NCBI RefSeq assembly: GCF_000337135.1
Contig: NZ_AOIN01000046.1
Location: 66,840-111,594, forward strand
Source: Natrialba chahannaoensis JCM 10990
Lineage (GTDB): Archaea > Halobacteriota > Halobacteria > Halobacteriales > Natrialbaceae
Length of the DNA stretch: 44,755 bases
Reading direction: 5' to 3'
Position numbers and translations under genes: made by a program. Positions 15,489 to 24,348 of this stretch are shown one piece after another. How positions within the stretch are numbered: position 1 is the first letter of the stretch; each line of letters begins with the position of its first letter. The notes below the pieces were generated by a model. It saw only the letters and a program-made list of their open reading frames with translations, ran no database searches and had not been told where the DNA came from.

Positions 15489-17405
15489 TCAGTCGTCGAT
15501 CGGCGCTGCACTCGAGAGCGCCTCGTCAATCTCGGCCTCTTCCATCTTGTCGACCAGGGCGTCGATGACTTCCTCGCGCTTGCCCTTCACGAACTTGATC
15601 GAGCCGACGACAAGGTGGCCGCCGCCGGAGACGCCACCGCCCGGCACCTCCTCCTCGAGTTCGGAGACCATCTGCGGGATGTCGAGGCGAACGCCGTCGG
15701 AGCGGAGCACGGCGAAGTCAGGGCCGTAGCCGACCGTGATAACGGGGTCGCCGGTCTCTTCGATTTTCCGGTCGTGGATCTCGCCGGTCGTTTTGCCCGG
15801 TGCGGGGTAGGTAAAGCGATGGGCGTAGTTCTCGACGTCGATTCGATAGAGATGAGCGCCATTGTCCAGGTCCTCGTGTTCGAGGTGGGCCATCGCGGCG
15901 TCGAGTTGCTCGTCGACCTCCTCGCCGGCACGGTCGGCGAAGAACGAGACGAGGTCGCGGTGGCGCTCCTCCTCGTCGCTGTCGATTTGGAGCAGGTCCT
16001 GAATGAGCTGGTCGCCGGAGTTGTAGCGCAGCCAGAAGGCCGCGTAGTCTAACGCCTCACTCACGTCCTGCAGTCGATCCTCGTCGTAGCCTTCCTCAAG
16101 GGCGAGGTCGATGTAGTCGTCCATCGCGTCGGCCTTCGAGCGGTCCGAAATGCCGGCGACGGCGGGGACGTGGCGGAGTTCGTCCGTGATCTCCGGGAAG
16201 ATCATCCGCGCGAGTTCGACACAGAGCATCCCCGTCGTGATTCGGTAGTCCTCGTCGTGGAGGTACGGATTGACGTGGGCGTCGAGCAAGCCACCGACAG
16301 CGTCCGGGTCAGGGTGGTGGTGATCCACCGCGACAATCGGGATGTCGTAGTGTGCCAGCGTCTCGTAGGCAGGCACGTCCTCGGCCGTCGAGCCGTTGTC
16401 CAGCATGAGCAAGAGGGGAAGCTGCTGGCCGTGTTTCTCGCGGTCCTCGAGTGCGAAGTTCAGGTCGCGCGTCGCGTCCTCCATCTCGTAGAACGGGGCC
16501 TTGGCGGGCAGGCGCTTGATGAGGTGCTGTGGCGCGTTGTCGTCCTCGTGCACCTCAGCGATGAAGCGCTCGAGTGCGATCTGGACCGGCACTGCGGCAC
16601 ACATCCCGTCGCCGTCCGCGTGGTGGCGAACGCGAATCGGGCGGCCCTCGAGTACCGTCCGGCGCAACAGGGTGGCGACCTCCCGCAGGTCCTCACGCAG
16701 CTTTTCGAACGCGGGCCAGTCGATCAGTGGCTCAACGTCGTGTGGTTCGGCGCGCGCTTCGAGTGCGCTCTCGAGTCGCTCGCGGGCTTCGTCAGCGGTC
16801 TCGCCGTCGAGTTTCGAGAGCCCGTCGACTTCGATCTGGACGGAACCCTCGCGGTGTTCGGGCGTGCCGGTGACGCGGACGATGTCGCCGACCTCGACGG
16901 ATGGGTACGCGCGGACGCCAGCCTCTTCGAAGGCGGCACAGGGGACGACGCCGGATTCGTCGGTGATGTGGAAGATCGTTGGGCCGCCGGTCTGTTTGAC
17001 CTGTACGACCTCGCCTTCGAGGTGGACCTGTTCGCCGATGGTACCCTTGAGACGGTCGGTGCCGGTCAGGGTATAATCGTGGGTGACAGATTCAATCGTG
17101 GTGTCACTGTCATCAAGTTCGATCCCGGCTGGCTCGAACGCCATATCGCCGTTGTCGCGAACGGTTTCGAGTTCGACGACGAGCTCGTCGCCGACGGCGA
17201 AGGTGCCTTCGAGAACGGACTCGTGAACGAGTCCCGAGACGGATTCGGAGAGATCGACGAAGACGCCATAGTCGACGATACCGTTAATTTCAGCGAGGTA
17301 AGGTTGGTTCTGCTCGACATCCTCTGCGGTACAATCTGCATCGAGATCGTAGACGACGGAATCCCCGTCGTCTTCGCCGGGGACCCCGGCGGACTCACGT
17401 GTCAT
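15489..17405 (-). CDS. DHH phosphoesterase, archaeal RecJ/GAN-like, with S1 and OB domains
   Basis: 638-residue nuclease-type protein. Order: S1 RNA-binding-like domain (about 35-85, NGIVDYGVFVDLSESVSGLVH), an OB-fold (about 120-200, GEVVQVKQTGGPTIFHITDE), the DHH domain with HHADGDGMCA at 261-270, LLMLDNGST at 332-340 and DHHHPD at 361-366, and a DHHA1 domain ending with GGGVSGGGHLVVGS. Catalytic aspartates and histidines are intact. Archaeal RecJ relatives are exonucleases on single-stranded DNA or RNA and some join the CMG replication complex. The S1 plus OB front end is the haloarchaeal arrangement. It diverges from the JAMM gene; a TTATAC element lies about 33 bases upstream on the minus strand. 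Confidence 0.9.
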   Translation of the reverse strand: MTRESAGVPGEDDGDSVVYDLDADCTAEDVEQNQPYLAEINGIVDYGVFVDLSESVSGLVHESVLEGTFAVGDELVVELETVRDNGDMAFEPAGIELDDSDTTIESVTHDYTLTGTDRLKGTIGEQVHLEGEVVQVKQTGGPTIFHITDESGVVPCAAFEEAGVRAYPSVEVGDIVRVTGTPEHREGSVQIEVDGLSKLDGETADEARERLESALEARAEPHDVEPLIDWPAFEKLREDLREVATLLRRTVLEGRPIRVRHHADGDGMCAAVPVQIALERFIAEVHEDDNAPQHLIKRLPAKAPFYEMEDATRDLNFALEDREKHGQQLPLLLMLDNGSTAEDVPAYETLAHYDIPIVAVDHHHPDPDAVGGLLDAHVNPYLHDEDYRITTGMLCVELARMIFPEITDELRHVPAVAGISDRSKADAMDDYIDLALEEGYDEDRLQDVSEALDYAAFWLRYNSGDQLIQDLLQIDSDEEERHRDLVSFFADRAGEEVDEQLDAAMAHLEHEDLDNGAHLYRIDVENYAHRFTYPAPGKTTGEIHDRKIEETGDPVITVGYGPDFAVLRSDGVRLDIPQMVSELEEEVPGGGVSGGGHLVVGSIKFVKGKREEVIDALVDKMEEAEIDEALSSAAPIDD

Positions 17406-17588
17406 CTATGAGTGTTCGGTTAGTGATGACGGCGTATAACCCTTGTCAAGAAGGGATGACAGCCGTCGATCCGAAAACTGCGGGCAGTAGCGGTGGTGCT
17501 GGAGTGACGACTCCGTTGGTGCGGGGAAAGACGGGGTTGGGCCGCTGAAACACGGTGAGCACACCATCGCCACGCGACCATCGGAACG

Positions 17589-17593
17589 TTTAG
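17589..17593 (+). promoter_or_regulatory. TATA-like element of the JAMM gene
   Basis: TTTAG (context AACGTTTAGCAACC) lies about 28 bases before the ATG at 17619, consistent with a leaderless transcript. Confidence 0.45.
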
Positions 17594-17618
17594 CAACCGC
17601 ACCCTCCGATGATGGTGT

Positions 17619-18113
17619 ATGGGGCTGCTCGACGCGCTGTTTCGCTCGAACGAAATCCTCGGCATCGCCGAGGAGACACTCGAGTTCGCGATCGAATCCT
17701 CGGAGGCCTCTCATCCCAACGAGTACATGGGCTTTCTACGAGGCACCGAGGCGACGCAGCTGGGACTTGAGCAAGACGGCCTCGTCATCACGGACGTGCT
17801 GGTGGTGCCGGGGACGGAGGCAAACAGCGTGAGCGCGACGGTCAAGACGAGCCAGATTCCGAACGACGTGAAGGCACTCGGCAGCGTTCACTCCCATCCG
17901 AACGGCGTGATCAGACCGAGCAGCGCGGATCTGGAGACGTTCGGGCGGGGGAGCGTGCACATCATTATCGGCGCACCGTACCGACAGAGCGACTGGAAGG
18001 CGTTCGACTCACAGGGCAAGCGGACGACCCTGAACGTGATCGACGTTGACCTGCCCGAGAGCGAGGACTTCTTCGATTTCACGCAAGCGGATATCGACGA
18101 GGAACTGTACTGA
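17619..18113 (+). CDS. JAMM/MPN+ metalloprotease (SAMP-deconjugating type)
   Basis: 164-residue zinc protease with a complete JAMM motif: Glu35 in NEYMGFLRG, His91 and His93 in GSVHSHPNGVIRP, Ser101 and Asp104. The spacing H-x-H-x7-S-x2-D is exact. Archaeal members such as HvJAMM1 of Haloferax cleave the ubiquitin-like SAMP proteins from their targets; JAMM2-type proteins carry the same motif but their activity is less clear. It is followed 185 bases later by ribL, a pairing I recall from Haloferax (HVO_1016 and HVO_1015), which favours the JAMM2 type. The acidic C-terminal tail (ESEDFFDFTQADIDEELY) is typical of the family in haloarchaea. Confidence 0.9.
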   Translation: MGLLDALFRSNEILGIAEETLEFAIESSEASHPNEYMGFLRGTEATQLGLEQDGLVITDVLVVPGTEANSVSATVKTSQIPNDVKALGSVHSHPNGVIRPSSADLETFGRGSVHIIIGAPYRQSDWKAFDSQGKRTTLNVIDVDLPESEDFFDFTQADIDEELY

Positions 18114-18149
18114 GATGGCGAACTGTGTGAGCGTGAGATGGACATTGAG

Positions 18150-18182
18150 ACAGACACAGACACAGACACAGACACAGACACC
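18150..18182 (+). repeat. Six-base tandem repeat (GACACA)n
   Basis: About five near-perfect copies of GACACA between the JAMM stop and ribL. In one frame they lie in a 54-codon open frame (18138-18302) that reads MDIETDTDTDTD and overlaps the ribL start as ATGA, but the rest of that frame is basic and unlike haloarchaeal proteins. Probably a length-variable microsatellite. Confidence 0.6.
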
Positions 18183-18298
18183 GAACCCGAACGTGAGACC
18201 GACACTGGTATCCATACGATGATCCAGCAGACGAGCACGAAGCGCCAGCGACAACCGCGACGACCCTCGATTTCGAGGACGGAACTGAGGACGAATCT

Positions 18299-18748
18299 AT
18301 GACGAACGACAACCCACGAACGGTGATCGCCCAGGGAACCTTTGATCTGTTACACCCTGGCCACGTTCACTATCTCGAGGAGGCTGCCACGATGGGCGAC
18401 GAACTGTACGTGATCGTCGCTCGCAAGTCGAATGTTGATCACAAGGAAGCGCCCATCTGTTCGGCCTCACAGCGACGGGATGTCGTCGACGCGCTCGAAG
18501 TCGTCGACGAAGCCATTCTCGGCCACGAGGAGGATATCTTCGCACCCATTGAACGGATTGACCCGGACGTGATCGCGCTTGGCCACGACCAGCACCACGA
18601 CGGAGGGGCCATCGAGGACGAACTGGCGCGGCGTGGGATCGACTGTGTTGTTGAGCGTGCAAGCGGTTGCGAGTCGGCACGCGAGGACGAATTGCTGTCG
18701 ACCCGATTGATAATCGACCAAATTCTTGAACGACGCGGGCAACCGTAG
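18299..18748 (+). CDS. ribL: FAD synthase (RibL-type nucleotidyltransferase)
   Basis: 149-residue cytidylyltransferase-fold enzyme. The [17 protein letters not shown] segment (13-29) carries the HxGH nucleotide-binding signature (HPGH at 19-22), and [12 protein letters not shown] is the second conserved region; the C-terminal [10 protein letters not shown] matches the ISSTxI-like end of the family. Archaeal RibL adenylates FMN to FAD, replacing the bacterial RibF. Start by family N terminus; an upstream ORF-like stretch in the same frame (ending EDGTEDES) is acidic, so a longer form cannot be fully excluded. It follows the JAMM gene on the same strand with a repeat-containing gap. Confidence 0.88.
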   Translation: MTNDNPRTVIAQGTFDLLHPGHVHYLEEAATMGDELYVIVARKSNVDHKEAPICSASQRRDVVDALEVVDEAILGHEEDIFAPIERIDPDVIALGHDQHHDGGAIEDELARRGIDCVVERASGCESAREDELLSTRLIIDQILERRGQP

Positions 18749-19035
18749 ACCTCTGGATCAAATCTGTCTGGCCTCACGTTGACTCGGCTCCGTGTGCTGG
18801 CACAACCCTCACTCGGAGTGAGAAAACAGTCTGACTCAGACACGTGCAATAGTTGCCGTTGTCGACGACGAAGCTGCAAGCGAGCAGTGGTTTGACGCTC
18901 GAATGCGAGCGACCCCAAACGTACCTGCTCGAAGCCCCGTCAATTCTTTCCCCTATCTACCCAAAACAGCCATAATTGCCGGGTAGAGGCCCTGAATCCG
19001 CAAGTTTTTGAATGTGGAGTACACACGAAACGACT
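18749..19035. other. Intergenic region with two adjacent palindromes
   Basis: Between ribL and a lipoprotein gene. CTCACTC-G-GAGTGAG at 18808-18822 and GTCTGA-C-TCAGAC at 18829-18841 are perfect odd-length palindromes seven bases apart, about 195-230 bases before the lipoprotein start. They could be operator sites or a ribL 3' hairpin pair. No gene is visible here; the last part before 19036 has only a weak T-rich stretch (AAGTTTTTGAATG) that could serve as a promoter. Confidence 0.4.
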
Positions 19036-20409
19036 ATGCAGACCGATCCAACTCGCAGGACGTTTCTGGCGGGCAGTGCGACTGCAGGAATCGTTGCAGT
19101 CGCCGGTTGTGCCAGTGACGGGGATGGCAACGGTGACGAGAACGGCGACGAAAACGGGGAGGCCGCGGCGTTCGACTACACTGTCGACGCCGAACTCGGG
19201 GAAGGAGACGGCTCCTACGAACTCTGGGCACTCGACCAGGGCCGCGACGACATCTTCACGTACGAACCAGCCCCGGAGGGTGACGACGAGTTCGCACTGA
19301 CGAACCACATCAACCTGAACGAACTCGAAGGCCTCCCGGAGGAGGGCATCGTTCCGCACATGATCGACTTCAGTTCGGACTACGAGTACGCCGCCATCGC
19401 CTGTACGGCCGGCGCGCGGACGCTCGTCTTCCGAACCGAGGACCACGAACTCGTCGCCGACATCGACACCGGCGAGGGATCGCACATGGCTGCGTTCTCT
19501 CCCGCAGACGAGTACATCCACGTCGACGCGATTGGCGAGGGTGCGATCGTTCGCGTCGAATCCGACCTCGACAGCGAAGAGTTCGAGGTCGTCGACGAGA
19601 TCGTCGTCCTGGAGGACGACATCGTACAGGACGCCGGTATCGAGAGCGGTTCGCCGATCTGTCACCAGTACGCCCACGACGGGCGCTCGCTGCACACGCT
19701 CGGACCGAGCTACCACGACGGAGCGCTCGTAATCGTCGACCACGAGGAGTTCACCGTCGATAGGGCGATTTCCGGTGACACGCTGCCGACGAACTGTGGC
19801 ACGATGCCACACCCGACCGAGGAGAAGTTCTATCTCACTGCTGGCCTGCCATCGAGCGACAGCGACGGTGTCGGTGACTACTACGTCTACGACACCGCCG
19901 AGGACGAGGTTATCGTCGATGGCGAGTCGACCGAGGGAATCGACGCACACGGCTTCTGGTTCACGCCGGATGGCGAGGAGCTGTGGGTGCTGAACCGCGA
20001 GACCAACGACGGTGTCATCGTCGATCCCGAGACCGACGAGGTTAAAGAGACGATCGACGCCTACGGTCCCGCTCAGGACGACGATCCTGGAGAGAGTGAC
20101 GCACCGGACATTATGTGGACCTCGCCCGACGGCGAGTACATGTTCGTCAGCCTTCGCGGTCCCGCTCCGCTCTCTGGCGACCCACACGCTGCAACCGGTG
20201 TGACGCCTGGCGTCTCGGTTATCAGCGTCGAGGACCGCGAACACGTCGACGTTCTCGAGCCGTTCCCAATTTCGGAGTTCGACGACGAGCACGTCGAACT
20301 CGCTCAGGACGACGAGGAAGAGGGCCCACGAACGCCTGATTTCCACGGTCTCGGTGTTCGCCCGATCGAGCAGTTCGATACCGCGATTTCGAACTCGCCG
20401 CCGTTCTAA
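19036..20409 (+). CDS. Tat lipoprotein with beta-propeller fold
   Basis: 457-residue exported protein. MQTDPTRRTFLAGSATAG is a twin-arginine signal with lipobox VAGC. After an acidic Gly/Asn/Asp spacer (GDGNGDENGDENGE) come repeating strands typical of a YVTN-like seven-bladed propeller: GSYELWALDQGRDDIFTYEP, SHMAAFSPADEYIHVDA, GFWFTPDGEELWVLNRETND and MWTSPDGEYMFVSLRGP. Several conserved histidines (HMIDF, HQYAHDG, MPHPTEEKF, DAHGFW) lie at blade edges and could bind metal, as in copper or nitrous-oxide type propellers, but this is only suggestive. The short start is used because the signal begins there. A hairpin shared with the top6A 3' end follows the stop. Confidence 0.82.
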   Translation: MQTDPTRRTFLAGSATAGIVAVAGCASDGDGNGDENGDENGEAAAFDYTVDAELGEGDGSYELWALDQGRDDIFTYEPAPEGDDEFALTNHINLNELEGLPEEGIVPHMIDFSSDYEYAAIACTAGARTLVFRTEDHELVADIDTGEGSHMAAFSPADEYIHVDAIGEGAIVRVESDLDSEEFEVVDEIVVLEDDIVQDAGIESGSPICHQYAHDGRSLHTLGPSYHDGALVIVDHEEFTVDRAISGDTLPTNCGTMPHPTEEKFYLTAGLPSSDSDGVGDYYVYDTAEDEVIVDGESTEGIDAHGFWFTPDGEELWVLNRETNDGVIVDPETDEVKETIDAYGPAQDDDPGESDAPDIMWTSPDGEYMFVSLRGPAPLSGDPHAATGVTPGVSVISVEDREHVDVLEPFPISEFDDEHVELAQDDEEEGPRTPDFHGLGVRPIEQFDTAISNSPPF

Positions 20410-20422
20410 CGCGAGCGCAGAT

Positions 20423-20455
20423 AGTTCCACGGCTCACCGACCCGTGGTCGTTTAC
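20423..20455 (+). terminator. 3' hairpin, copy 1 of a shared element
   Basis: CCACGG (20427-20432) pairs with CCGTGG (20442-20447) 13 bases after the lipoprotein stop, followed by TCGTTTAC. The whole 33-base block is about 85 percent identical to 38615-38648 after top6A. Likely a transcription-end or RNA-protecting structure. Confidence 0.5.
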
Positions 20456-20569
20456 GACGAGAACACACCATTTTCGGTTGCTGGAGGTCGTTGCAACCAC
20501 GGAGTGACCGCTCCTTAGTGTACGTAGTTCGCAACTGATCGTTGAGTCACAGGAAAGTGTGAGTCGAAC

Positions 20570-20725
20570 TCAGTTGAGTCGAACAGTCGGTGGCGGTAAC
20601 CGAAGCGAATCAACTGTGTGACCAGTTTTGACGAAGTGCTCGATCGCCTGCTTCGAAACCTCGGCTTCGGTCCGTCCGTCAGAGGTACTGCACTGCCACT
20701 CACACTCCAGACAGTACTTGTGCAT
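20570..20725 (-). CDS. 51-residue C2H2-like zinc-finger protein
   Basis: Small complete frame, ATG to TGA, too short for most gene finders. It opens MHKYCLECEWQC, with Cys5-x2-Cys8 and a third Cys at 12, then TEAEVSKQAIEHFVKTGH, giving His30 and His36. Cys-x2-Cys-x21-His-x5-His is a plausible zinc site, and the helix with AIEHFVKTGH has the look of small haloarchaeal zinc-finger proteins I have seen as hypotheticals. A TTCTTAG element lies about 25-30 bases upstream on the minus strand. It lies 79 bases downstream of ilvD on the same strand. Basic and polar rather than strongly acidic. Role unknown, nucleic-acid binding possible. Confidence 0.65.
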   Translation of the reverse strand: MHKYCLECEWQCSTSDGRTEAEVSKQAIEHFVKTGHTVDSLRLPPPTVRLN

Positions 20726-20804
20726 CTACATCGTCGTCCGTTGTACCACTAAGAAAGTCTCGTGCAGGAAATAGAAGGCGTGAACGAGAGGGTCGGTGCC
20801 CCGA

Positions 20805-22547
20805 TCAGTAGCCGCCTGACTCGGAATCGCGAGTGACGCCAGGGTTCGTCACCGCGCCGTTCGACGCGGAGTCGAAGTCGCGGCCGTACTTCGCCAGCAC
20901 GCCACTATCGTACGTCGGCGCAGGCTGATCCCACTCTTCGCGGCGGGCAGCGAGTTCGGCGTCGTCGAGGTCGACCTTGAGGTCCCGTTCTGGAATATCG
21001 ACCGTGATCTCGTCGCCATCCTCCAGGAGTCCAATGGGGCCGCCGACGAACGCCTCGGGGGCAACGTGGCCGATCATCGGTCCGCGGGTGCCACCGGAGA
21101 AGCGGCCGTCCGTGATGAGCGCCACGTCGTCCTCGTGTCCCGCACCGACGACCGCGGCGGTGACACCGAGCATCTCGCGCATCCCAGGGCCACCCTTCGG
21201 GCCTTCGTTACGGATGACAATTACATCGCCGCTCTCGATGTGACCCTCCTGAACGTACTGCATGGCAGCTTCCTCGTCCTCGAAGACACGGGCCGGTCCC
21301 TGATGATAGAACTCGTCGTCACCAGTGACCTTGAGCACCGCGCCGTCGCGTGCGAGGTTGCCAGAGAGAATCTTGATCGCGCCCTCGTCTTCCTTGGGGT
21401 CGTCGACGGTGTAGAGGAAGTCCGCCTCGAGTTCGTCGTCTGCTGGCAGATCGAGACGCTCAAGTTCCTCTGCCACAGTCCGGCCAGTGACGGTCATCGC
21501 ATCGCCGTGATAGAGATCGGACTCGAGTAGGCGACGGATGACGATCGGGACGCCGCCGATCTCGTGGAGGTCGTTCATGACACGGTCGCCGCCGGGCGCG
21601 AGGTCTGCGATCTTCGGCGTGCGCCGGGAGATTTCGTCGAAGTCCTCAATCTCGAGGTCGACGCCGGCCTCGCGGGCGAGTGCGAGCAGGTGAAGCACGC
21701 CGTTGGTCGAGCCGCCGATCGCGGTCTGGAGTGCGATGGCGTTCTCGAAGGACTTGCGGGTGAGGATGTCGGAGGGACGCCGATTCTCCTCGACGACTTC
21801 AACGGCGAGTTCACCGGCGCGGCGGGCGACCTCGTAGCGTTCCTCGTCTTCTGCGGGCGGAGACGCACTGCCAAGCGGTGCGAGGCCGAGCGCTTCGGAG
21901 ATGGAGGCCATCGTGTTCGCAGTGAACATGCCGCCACAGGAGCCCGCACCGGGGCAGGCGCTGCGCTCTAAGTCGTCGAGTTCCTCGGCGTCCATCTCGC
22001 CGGTGCCGTACGCGCCGACGCCCTCGAAGACGCTGACGATGGTCACGTCCCGACCCTCGTGCTGGCCCGGCATGATCGAACCGCCGTAGAGGAAGACCGA
22101 GGGGAGATCCGTCCGGATCGCGGCCATCATCATCCCGGGCAGGTTCTTGTCACAGCCCGCGACGGTGACGAGACCGTCGATCCGCTCGCCGAACGTCACG
22201 AGTTCGACGCTGTCAGCGATGAGTTCCCGCGAGATGAGCGAGGCCTTCATCCCCTCGGTTCCCATCGAAATCGCGTCCGAGATGGTGATCGTCCCGAACT
22301 CGATCGGCATCCCGCCGGCTTCGTCCGCGCCCTCGAGTGCGGACTCGGCGACATCGTCGAGGTGAACGTTACAGGGAGTGATGTCGGCCGCCGGGTTCGG
22401 CACGCCGATCATCGGTGAGGAGAGGTCCTCGTCGTCGAAGCCCATCGCGCGGAACATCGCTCGGTGGGGTGCCTTCTCCGCCCCTTCGGTGACCTCGCGG
22501 CTCCGGAGGCGCTCGTCTTTGCCGTAGTCGAACTCGTCGCTGCTCAT
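20805..22547 (-). CDS. ilvD: Dihydroxy-acid dehydratase
   Basis: 580-residue Fe-S dehydratase for valine, leucine and isoleucine synthesis, converting 2,3-dihydroxy-3-methyl acids to 2-oxo acids. Iron-sulfur ligands are in place: Cys59 (ITPCNVHL), Cys132 ([14 protein letters not shown]) and Cys204 ([16 protein letters not shown]). The [14 protein letters not shown] and GHVAPEA segments near the C terminus bind substrate and magnesium. The start is the Met of MSSDEFDYG; the 30 residues upstream in the longer frame do not look like the family. No other ilv genes are nearby. It diverges from a small unknown gene. Confidence 0.96.
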   Translation of the reverse strand: MSSDEFDYGKDERLRSREVTEGAEKAPHRAMFRAMGFDDEDLSSPMIGVPNPAADITPCNVHLDDVAESALEGADEAGGMPIEFGTITISDAISMGTEGMKASLISRELIADSVELVTFGERIDGLVTVAGCDKNLPGMMMAAIRTDLPSVFLYGGSIMPGQHEGRDVTIVSVFEGVGAYGTGEMDAEELDDLERSACPGAGSCGGMFTANTMASISEALGLAPLGSASPPAEDEERYEVARRAGELAVEVVEENRRPSDILTRKSFENAIALQTAIGGSTNGVLHLLALAREAGVDLEIEDFDEISRRTPKIADLAPGGDRVMNDLHEIGGVPIVIRRLLESDLYHGDAMTVTGRTVAEELERLDLPADDELEADFLYTVDDPKEDEGAIKILSGNLARDGAVLKVTGDDEFYHQGPARVFEDEEAAMQYVQEGHIESGDVIVIRNEGPKGGPGMREMLGVTAAVVGAGHEDDVALITDGRFSGGTRGPMIGHVAPEAFVGGPIGLLEDGDEITVDIPERDLKVDLDDAELAARREEWDQPAPTYDSGVLAKYGRDFDSASNGAVTNPGVTRDSESGGY

Positions 22548-22701
22548 GCTCGGTCCTTGCGTCGGGAGACCATAAGTCACCGTTTGTCGGTTGTTCTTTC
22601 CATGGGCTGAGTGGACCGGTCGCAGGGGTGTCACCATACGGACACACTCTGTCCAACTCGCGTGATGTTCACAGATTCTTACCGATTCTGGAGGAAGAAA
22701 G

Positions 22702-22707
22702 TTTATA
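22702..22707 (+). promoter_or_regulatory. TATA box of the 109-residue unknown gene
   Basis: TTTATA (context GAAAGTTTATACCC) centred about 27 bases before the ATG at 22732; good fit to a haloarchaeal leaderless promoter. Confidence 0.65.
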
Positions 22708-22731
22708 CCCTCCCATTTATCTCATCGAAGC

Positions 22732-23061
22732 ATGGCACGCGACGATCCGGTACAACAGGATTCGGACGCACAATCAGCCAACCAACTCCCCAATCTCGTG
22801 ACGATCGTTGGTCGCGGGGTTCCCTCGATGTTCGAAATCGCTGTCGACGGCGAGATCGAAATGGTCGCAGACGATCCCGTTTCCGAGGGCGTCGTGGTTT
22901 CTGAGAAGGTTGCAGAGGGAACGATTGATGTGGGTGTCCAGCGGTTCCGGTTCGCCGGCGAGATGGCGAACGTCCACGTGGTCGACTGGAACGGTGTTCC
23001 CGCTCCGGAATCAGCGAGCACGCCGACGGTCCACGTCGACTACGGCGCACCGAGTCGGTAA
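22732..23061 (+). CDS. Small beta-rich protein of unknown function
   Basis: 109-residue protein. A polar N-terminal 20 residues is followed by a beta-strand-rich core: NLVTIVGRGVPSMFEIAVDG, IEMVADDP, GVVVSEKVAEGTIDVGVQRF, AGEMANVHVVDWNG and TVHVDYG. No cysteines, no signal peptide, no membrane helix. The strand pattern resembles a small jelly-roll or Ig-like sandwich. I do not recognise a family with known function. A clear TATA box 27 bases upstream fixes the start and suggests an independent, probably well-expressed transcript. It is divergent from ilvD. Confidence 0.78.
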   Translation: MARDDPVQQDSDAQSANQLPNLVTIVGRGVPSMFEIAVDGEIEMVADDPVSEGVVVSEKVAEGTIDVGVQRFRFAGEMANVHVVDWNGVPAPESASTPTVHVDYGAPSR

Positions 23062-23084
23062 TCGCTGCGTGTAACGCCCCTATT

Positions 23085-23170
23085 CTGCGGTCTGCTGCCT
23101 ACAGTCTACTGCGTACTGTCTGCCCTCTACTACCTACTCTCTCCTGTCTTCCACCACCTCTCTGTTGTCT
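23085..23170 (+). other. Pyrimidine-rich quasi-repeat tract
   Basis: C/T-rich stretch with recurring CTGC, CTACT and CTGTCT blocks (TCTACTGCGTACTGTCTGCC and similar) downstream of the 109-residue gene. It resembles in style the tract after the cofD operon and could be a termination region. No gene or stem-loop seen between 23062 and 23240. Confidence 0.35.
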
Positions 23171-23240
23171 CACAGCAACTGTCGTCAGGCGTTGCCAGCG
23201 TCGAAACCTCCTTTCCAAGACCGACCAATAGTGCGTACAC

Positions 23241-24278
23241 ATGCCGAACGCGAGCGACCCGAGCACTGGGCACCCCTCACAGGCCGACAGAGAACACGCC
23301 GTCACTGTCAGCGCCGGCGCTCGTCTCCACGTCGGCTTCCAGAACCTCTCGCTCGCTCGCGAACGACTTTACGGCGGTATCGGTATCGGTCTCGAAACCC
23401 CCCAAGTAACCGTCACAGCAACCCGTGCCGACGAACTCGTCGCCGACGATTCGCTCGTACGCGAGTACGCCGAACGGGCTCTCGGCGTCCTCGACGTTCC
23501 CGGCGTCGAGATCGGACTCGAGAAGCCGCTACCACGACACGTCGGCCTCGGGAGCGGGACCCAGATCGCGCTTTCGGTGCTTGCAGCGACGGCCCACGCC
23601 TACGACCTGAATCCGAAGGTCAGGGCGAACGCGCCCGCACTGGGTCGGGGCGGCCGCAGCGGCGTCGGCGTCGCCACCTTCGAGAACGGTGGCTTCGTCG
23701 TCGACGCAGGCCACCCGACGAATCGCTTTACGACCGCGCCACCCGAAGAGGGCGACTGGACAGTCCCGCCCGTCGTCGCCCGCCACGACCTCCCCGAGGA
23801 CTGGCGCTTTCTTGTCGTCGTCCCCGACGCAGACCCTGGCCGCAGCGGCGAGAACGAGGATGCCAGTATGCGCACCGTCGTCGAACGCGCCGACCCTGCC
23901 ATCGCGGACGAACTCGCCGGCGTCGTCACCCGAAAATTGCTCCCCGCCGCGGCCGCGGACCGACTCGAGGCCTTCGGCGAAGCCATCCGCGAAATCGGCC
24001 GGAAGAACGGCGCGTGGTACGCTGACGCCCAGGGTGGTGTCTTCCGCCCACCCGCCGGTGAACTGGTGGAGGCACTCGAGTCCTGTCCGGTTCTCTCGGG
24101 GATCGGGCAGTCCTCGTGGGGGCCAGTGGTGTACGGCGTGACGGACCGCGGCCACGCCGAAGAAGCGGTCGCCGCGGCCGAGGATGCACTCGCAGAACGC
24201 GGGCTGTCTGGTGAAGTGCTCGTGTCGCGTGCGGCAACGAGCGGTGCAACGGTCGAGAAGCACCACCTGCGCCGATAG
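23241..24278 (+). CDS. GHMP-type sugar kinase, RFAP-synthase-like family
   Basis: 345-residue protein of the GHMP kinase fold in the archaeal group that includes beta-ribofuranosylaminobenzene 5'-phosphate (RFAP) synthase of methanogens. The glycine-rich ATP/phosphate loop is PLPRHVGLGSGTQIALS (96-112); the opening VSAGARLHVGFQNLS and GGIGIGLE are family-like, and the C-terminal GIGQSSWGPVVYG is the third GHMP motif. RFAP synthase makes the first step to methanopterin, which haloarchaea are not known to use, so the product here is probably different. No methanopterin genes are near. The 37-bp-plus upstream region holds no clear TATA box. Confidence 0.8.
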   Translation: MPNASDPSTGHPSQADREHAVTVSAGARLHVGFQNLSLARERLYGGIGIGLETPQVTVTATRADELVADDSLVREYAERALGVLDVPGVEIGLEKPLPRHVGLGSGTQIALSVLAATAHAYDLNPKVRANAPALGRGGRSGVGVATFENGGFVVDAGHPTNRFTTAPPEEGDWTVPPVVARHDLPEDWRFLVVVPDADPGRSGENEDASMRTVVERADPAIADELAGVVTRKLLPAAAADRLEAFGEAIREIGRKNGAWYADAQGGVFRPPAGELVEALESCPVLSGIGQSSWGPVVYGVTDRGHAEEAVAAAEDALAERGLSGEVLVSRAATSGATVEKHHLRR

Positions 24279-24348
24279 TGCCAGCCAACGCGACAGTCGT
24301 AGCGATTACGGAGACGGTTCGAAGCCGCTCCTGGGTTGAGGCCTCTCT

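Noticed and set aside
18138-18302. A 54-codon frame reading MDIETDTDTDTD that overlaps the ribL start as ATGA
   Set aside because: After the repeat the frame becomes basic and Gln/Arg-rich, without haloarchaeal composition; the overlap can be chance. Kept only as a repeat.
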